A stretch of 64,000 nucleotides of DNA, taken from Cymodocea nodosa. Lineage: Eukaryota; Streptophyta; Magnoliopsida; Alismatales; Cymodoceaceae. A program made the translations under genes and the position numbers. Location of the stretch: contig CM072339.1 of the NCBI GenBank assembly GCA_036874045.1, forward strand, positions 19,909,501-19,973,500. The letters are read 5' to 3'. A model generated the notes under the pieces. It was not told where the DNA came from. It saw only the letters and a program-made list of their open reading frames with translations, and ran no database searches. This document shows positions 61,178 to 64,000 of the stretch, one piece after another (the stretch's first letter is position 1; every line of letters starts with the position of its first letter).

Positions 61178-61432
61178 TAAGACGTGCTTGAAGGGAGGAG
61201 GGGCCATGGAGTGGCGGGAGGAACCTCGATCCGCTCGATCTTCTTGTCCTACTTGGATCTGGCGTTCCCGTACGTCCCTCGGAAACGCTTCCCCTTCCTA
61301 TCGCCCCCCGCAGACCACAGGCAGCCATGGCGAGACGAAGAAGGAGGCGGAGGTCGTCATAGCCGTGGATGGTGGCTGCGGCTTCATCATCACCCGTTTC
61401 GCCAGCCACTGGACCGCCATTGCACCGGCCAT
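61178..61432 (-). pseudogene. Frameshifted copy of organellar small-subunit protein bTHX/S31
   Basis: On the minus strand an ATG at 61432 opens a basic, targeting-like N-terminus (MAGAMAVQWLAKRVMMKP) running to VVCGG. The frame then shifts by one base in a run of G, after which another frame reads GDRKGKRFRGTYGNARSK, an in-frame TAG, then DKKIERIEVPPATPWPL. Plant bTHX/S31 proteins have a transit peptide, a GRGDxKTxKGKR core and a PWPLPFK ending. Here the T-K part of the core is missing, the frame is broken and a second indel precedes the PFK coding. The piece is intronless and GC-rich in an AT-rich setting. It is most likely a dead copy, possibly retrocopied; a sequencing error could explain one lesion but not all. 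Confidence 0.65.
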
Positions 61433-63032
61433 CGCCGTCTCCCATCTAACTTTTTGAAAATAACAATTATTATGTACTAGAACAACTATTACCTACTAAT
61501 CAATCTCTCGTAATCAAATTAATTTAGTTCACCATTATTTTCTCTTGCTATTTCTGATTTATTTGTAATGCAATTATAACTCAGATTATTATTATTGTTG
61601 TTATTAGTATTTATTTATTTTCTGATTTAGTTCTGTTCTTTTGCAATACTCTTTTGTAAACCCAATCAGAGGATATGGACAAAAGTGAAAATGGTATACT
61701 ATAAAGGAGGATACGCGTATTTTATAGAAAATTCAAGCAAATTTTGTATATAATCATTATAATTTAAAAATGAAAAATATGCATCTCCCAGGATTCACTT
61801 TTTAAGTTTTGTATTATTACAATCTTAGAGGCATTATGAAATACATGGTTCTTGCATATTAACAAGCGATTATATGATAGATTTTGTAATATCACCTTAA
61901 CATTAATGTTCATCGTGGAAAAATATCTTTGTATGGTTCTAACAATAATTGATGTTATCTTTTTCAAAGTCTTGCATTTTAGAGATTGTATATCAAATAA
62001 CAATGTTGCATTTGCATTTGGAAAAAATTGTTTAACTCTTGATAAAACAACTTTAATACGGTAATGATGGTTATTTTTTCTATTATTCTACGAGTCTACG
62101 TAGATGCCATTTGTATTTATGTTAATCTTGCACGCCATAAACATCGACCAGTCCTGACTAAAATATCATCTCAACCGCTATCTTATAAATTATATGGGCA
62201 TTCGATATTATCTTTTCGGGAAAACTAACGACAAAATATGTGTAACTTCTAAATTCTTCCTTATCAACCACAAGCTAAGAGGAAAAGTCAAAATTAAGAG
62301 GTTTTATATAAAATAATAAGTTGTATTTACTTTCAAAAAATAATTGCTTTAGCTCTTGAATTTAAATGGCTCTAATATAATAAGAAAGCTTTAATACAAG
62401 AACGATGAAGATTTGGTATTCCTTATATTATTTTATGAGTTTATGGAGATGACATTTGTGTTTGTATTTATTTTTCATGTCATAAACATTAATTTTGATT
62501 AGTATATCATCTCAACCGTCATCTTGTAAATTACATGGCCACTAAGTATTATCTTTTCCTGTTACAAAATATGTGTAAGTTTTAAATTCTTTTATTATCA
62601 AGCACAAGCTAAGATGAAAAGTCAAAATTTAAAAGATTAATACTTGAAGCATTTACTCTCCCTTCAAACCATGCATTTTGGTAATTCTAAGATGTAACAA
62701 TTGAAGGCCACTTTTATCTAATTAGTAGATGTATGAGAGGTTCTCATTTTGTTCTTTATGTAAAACTCGCTTACCGTGACATCACATCAAATTACACTGA
62801 AAAGAACTCCAGAAAGTCTTTTTCTATTCCATTCCAATCCATTCTGAAGGCCATTAATGTTCAGCACGCAGAATGCCCAGTCAAAGCGCATAGCGTGGCA
62901 AACAAGAAATTATCATCGTCTTATTCACAATAATCACATCTCAAAGACAGGCAGAAAAGAGAAGTTTCAAGGGGAAATAAATAAAGTATTTACAGACTGA
63001 AAGGAAAATTTATGGACGAATGTGACCATTGC
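61433..63032. other. AT-rich spacer with a diverged tandem repeat
   Basis: No gene is seen. A repeat pair of about 340-bp period at 62035-62640 is listed separately. The sequence just before 63032 should hold the 3' untranslated region of the minus-strand DUF547 gene. Confidence 0.5.
62035..62640. repeat. Diverged two-copy tandem repeat, period about 340 bp
   Basis: Shared blocks appear in the same order in both halves: CATCTCAACCG...ATCTT.TAAATTA (62171 and 62510), CAAAATATGTGTAA (62233 and 62565) and CACAAGCTAAGA.GAAAAGTCAAAATT (62270 and 62601). Similarity is well below that of the duplication in the MATE intron, so this one is older. Confidence 0.7.
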
Positions 63033-64000
63033 TTAATTGCCTGGATTCAGATCTCTGTGAAATACGTATCTGAAGGTAGACTTGTATGAAGACCACTCAA
63101 TGAATTTCCTCTGATTTCGTTTGATGCATTGTCGAAGGGCATTCTTTCGGCCTTCTGGTAGGCAATCATGGACCATCTCTAAAATACCAGACAATTCTAG
63201 AGAAGCGTCTTTTGCATATATTTCCAGAATCTTGGGCAGCATAACCCTGGTTTCTCTGTGAATACGGAAGTTGGTTTGGATGAACTCCTCCTTTGCTACT
63301 TGGAGCTGATCAGTCACGTTCTTGGATGTGTAAACTCGAACCTACAAGAAAGCTCATGTGATCAACTACCTGAACCAAGTCAACTGGGAAGTAGATAACC
63401 AAAACGATTTACTTAATCTATGGGAAAAGAAAATTCATACAGAAGGATCAGAGTATGCCCCAAAACAAAGTGCAAAATGGACTAGTGGTTCTGGTCGATC
63501 AAGAGCGTAAACATGCTTGCTGTTCGATGTGCTGAGTCTCCTCCGTGGTGTTAGCAGTGACCGTATTCTCTGGGTAAATTAAGAACAGTCTATCAGATTG
63601 TGTCTGTGGAAATGCAGAGAATCCATCTAGGAAAGATTTGAAAATAAAAGAAATAAGAATGCATCAACTCCTCGAGAAAAAACCGAAACAGAAAATGAGG
63701 CAGCCATCCGTGGATGGATGTTCAGTCCGTCTGTGAGAATGAAGCAGTGGTAAACTGTCTTTATCATTTACCGTAACAAGTTATTTATATATGATCATGT
63801 CTTGATTTAAAGATGCAAAAAAGAACTAAGAAAATTACAAATAAAACCTTCATGAAGAATCCAGTTATAGAGTACCATGTGATGCACCTATATTCACCCA
63901 AATAACCAGCAACGGAGCACACAGATAACTGTAGTTTATACAAGTAAAAAGGGACATCGCAGAATTACCGCTTCAGGACAGGGGGTTCGACATCCTAAAA
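63033..64000 (-). CDS. DUF547-family protein, C-terminal exons (5' end outside the window)
   Basis: DUF547 proteins are plant proteins, often with an N-terminal leucine zipper (ternary-complex-factor MIP1 type); their molecular role is poorly known. Minus-strand exons are 64000-63969 (tentative, ending LGCRTPCPEA), 63569-63441 (RIRSLLTPRRRLSTSN...EPLVHFALCFGAYSDPS) and 63341-63033 (VRVYTSKNVTDQLQVAKEEF...RYVFHRDLNPGN, stop). All junctions are phase 0 with GT-AG borders. The EPLV.FALC.G..SDP.VRVYT signature and the following AKEEFIQTNF and LPKILE are family hallmarks. The tail matches the usual C-terminus, so the 3' end is complete. The gene points toward MATE, tail to tail. Confidence 0.85.

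Noticed and set aside
61056..61445. 129-codon minus-strand ORF as a novel protein
   Set aside because: It overlaps the bTHX/S31-like copy in another frame; the family signature is in the other frames, so the long ORF is a by-product of GC-rich sequence.

Overview
This is a plant nuclear segment. It has short exons separated by long, AT-rich introns with GT-AG borders, three angiosperm-type protein-coding genes read end to end or nearly so, and several layers of decayed Ty1/copia retrotransposons. The sequence alone does not settle the species or whether it is a monocot or a eudicot.

Layout. (1) 1403-10962, plus strand: the last 14 exons of a kinesin-like calmodulin-binding protein (KCBP/ZWICHEL type). 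They encode part of FERM, a coiled coil, a C-terminal minus-end motor and the calmodulin-binding helix; MyTH4 and the first part of FERM are not in the window. (2) 11747-11887: a short signal-peptide ORF, possibly an orphan first exon, followed by a decayed copia element (12753-about 17770). (3) 20812-55814, plus strand: a PHOT2-type phototropin in 22 coding exons spread over 35 kb, with LOV1, LOV2 and an AGC-VIII kinase, all key residues intact. Its introns hold most of the mobile DNA: a 14.1-kb intron with nested copia elements and a solo LTR, an intron with a TRIM-like LTR array, another with a composite copia element bounded by a GTTTT duplication, and one with a LINE tail. (4) 56670-60354, plus strand: a complete eight-exon MATE/DTX transporter of 486 residues. 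(5) 61178-61432, minus strand: a frameshifted copy of the small organellar ribosomal protein bTHX/S31. (6) 63033-64000, minus strand: the 3' exons of a DUF547-family gene that continues beyond the window.

The genes do not form a pathway. KCBP is a microtubule motor regulated by calcium/calmodulin, PHOT2 a plasma-membrane blue-light receptor kinase, MATE a membrane efflux carrier and DUF547 a family of poorly known function. The most unusual content lies in the phototropin introns: dateable nested insertions, a solo LTR carrying an array of perfect and covarying hairpins, and tandem TRIM LTRs. I found no convincing new multi-gene system. All exon borders were placed by hand from splice consensus, reading-frame continuity and recall of the protein families.
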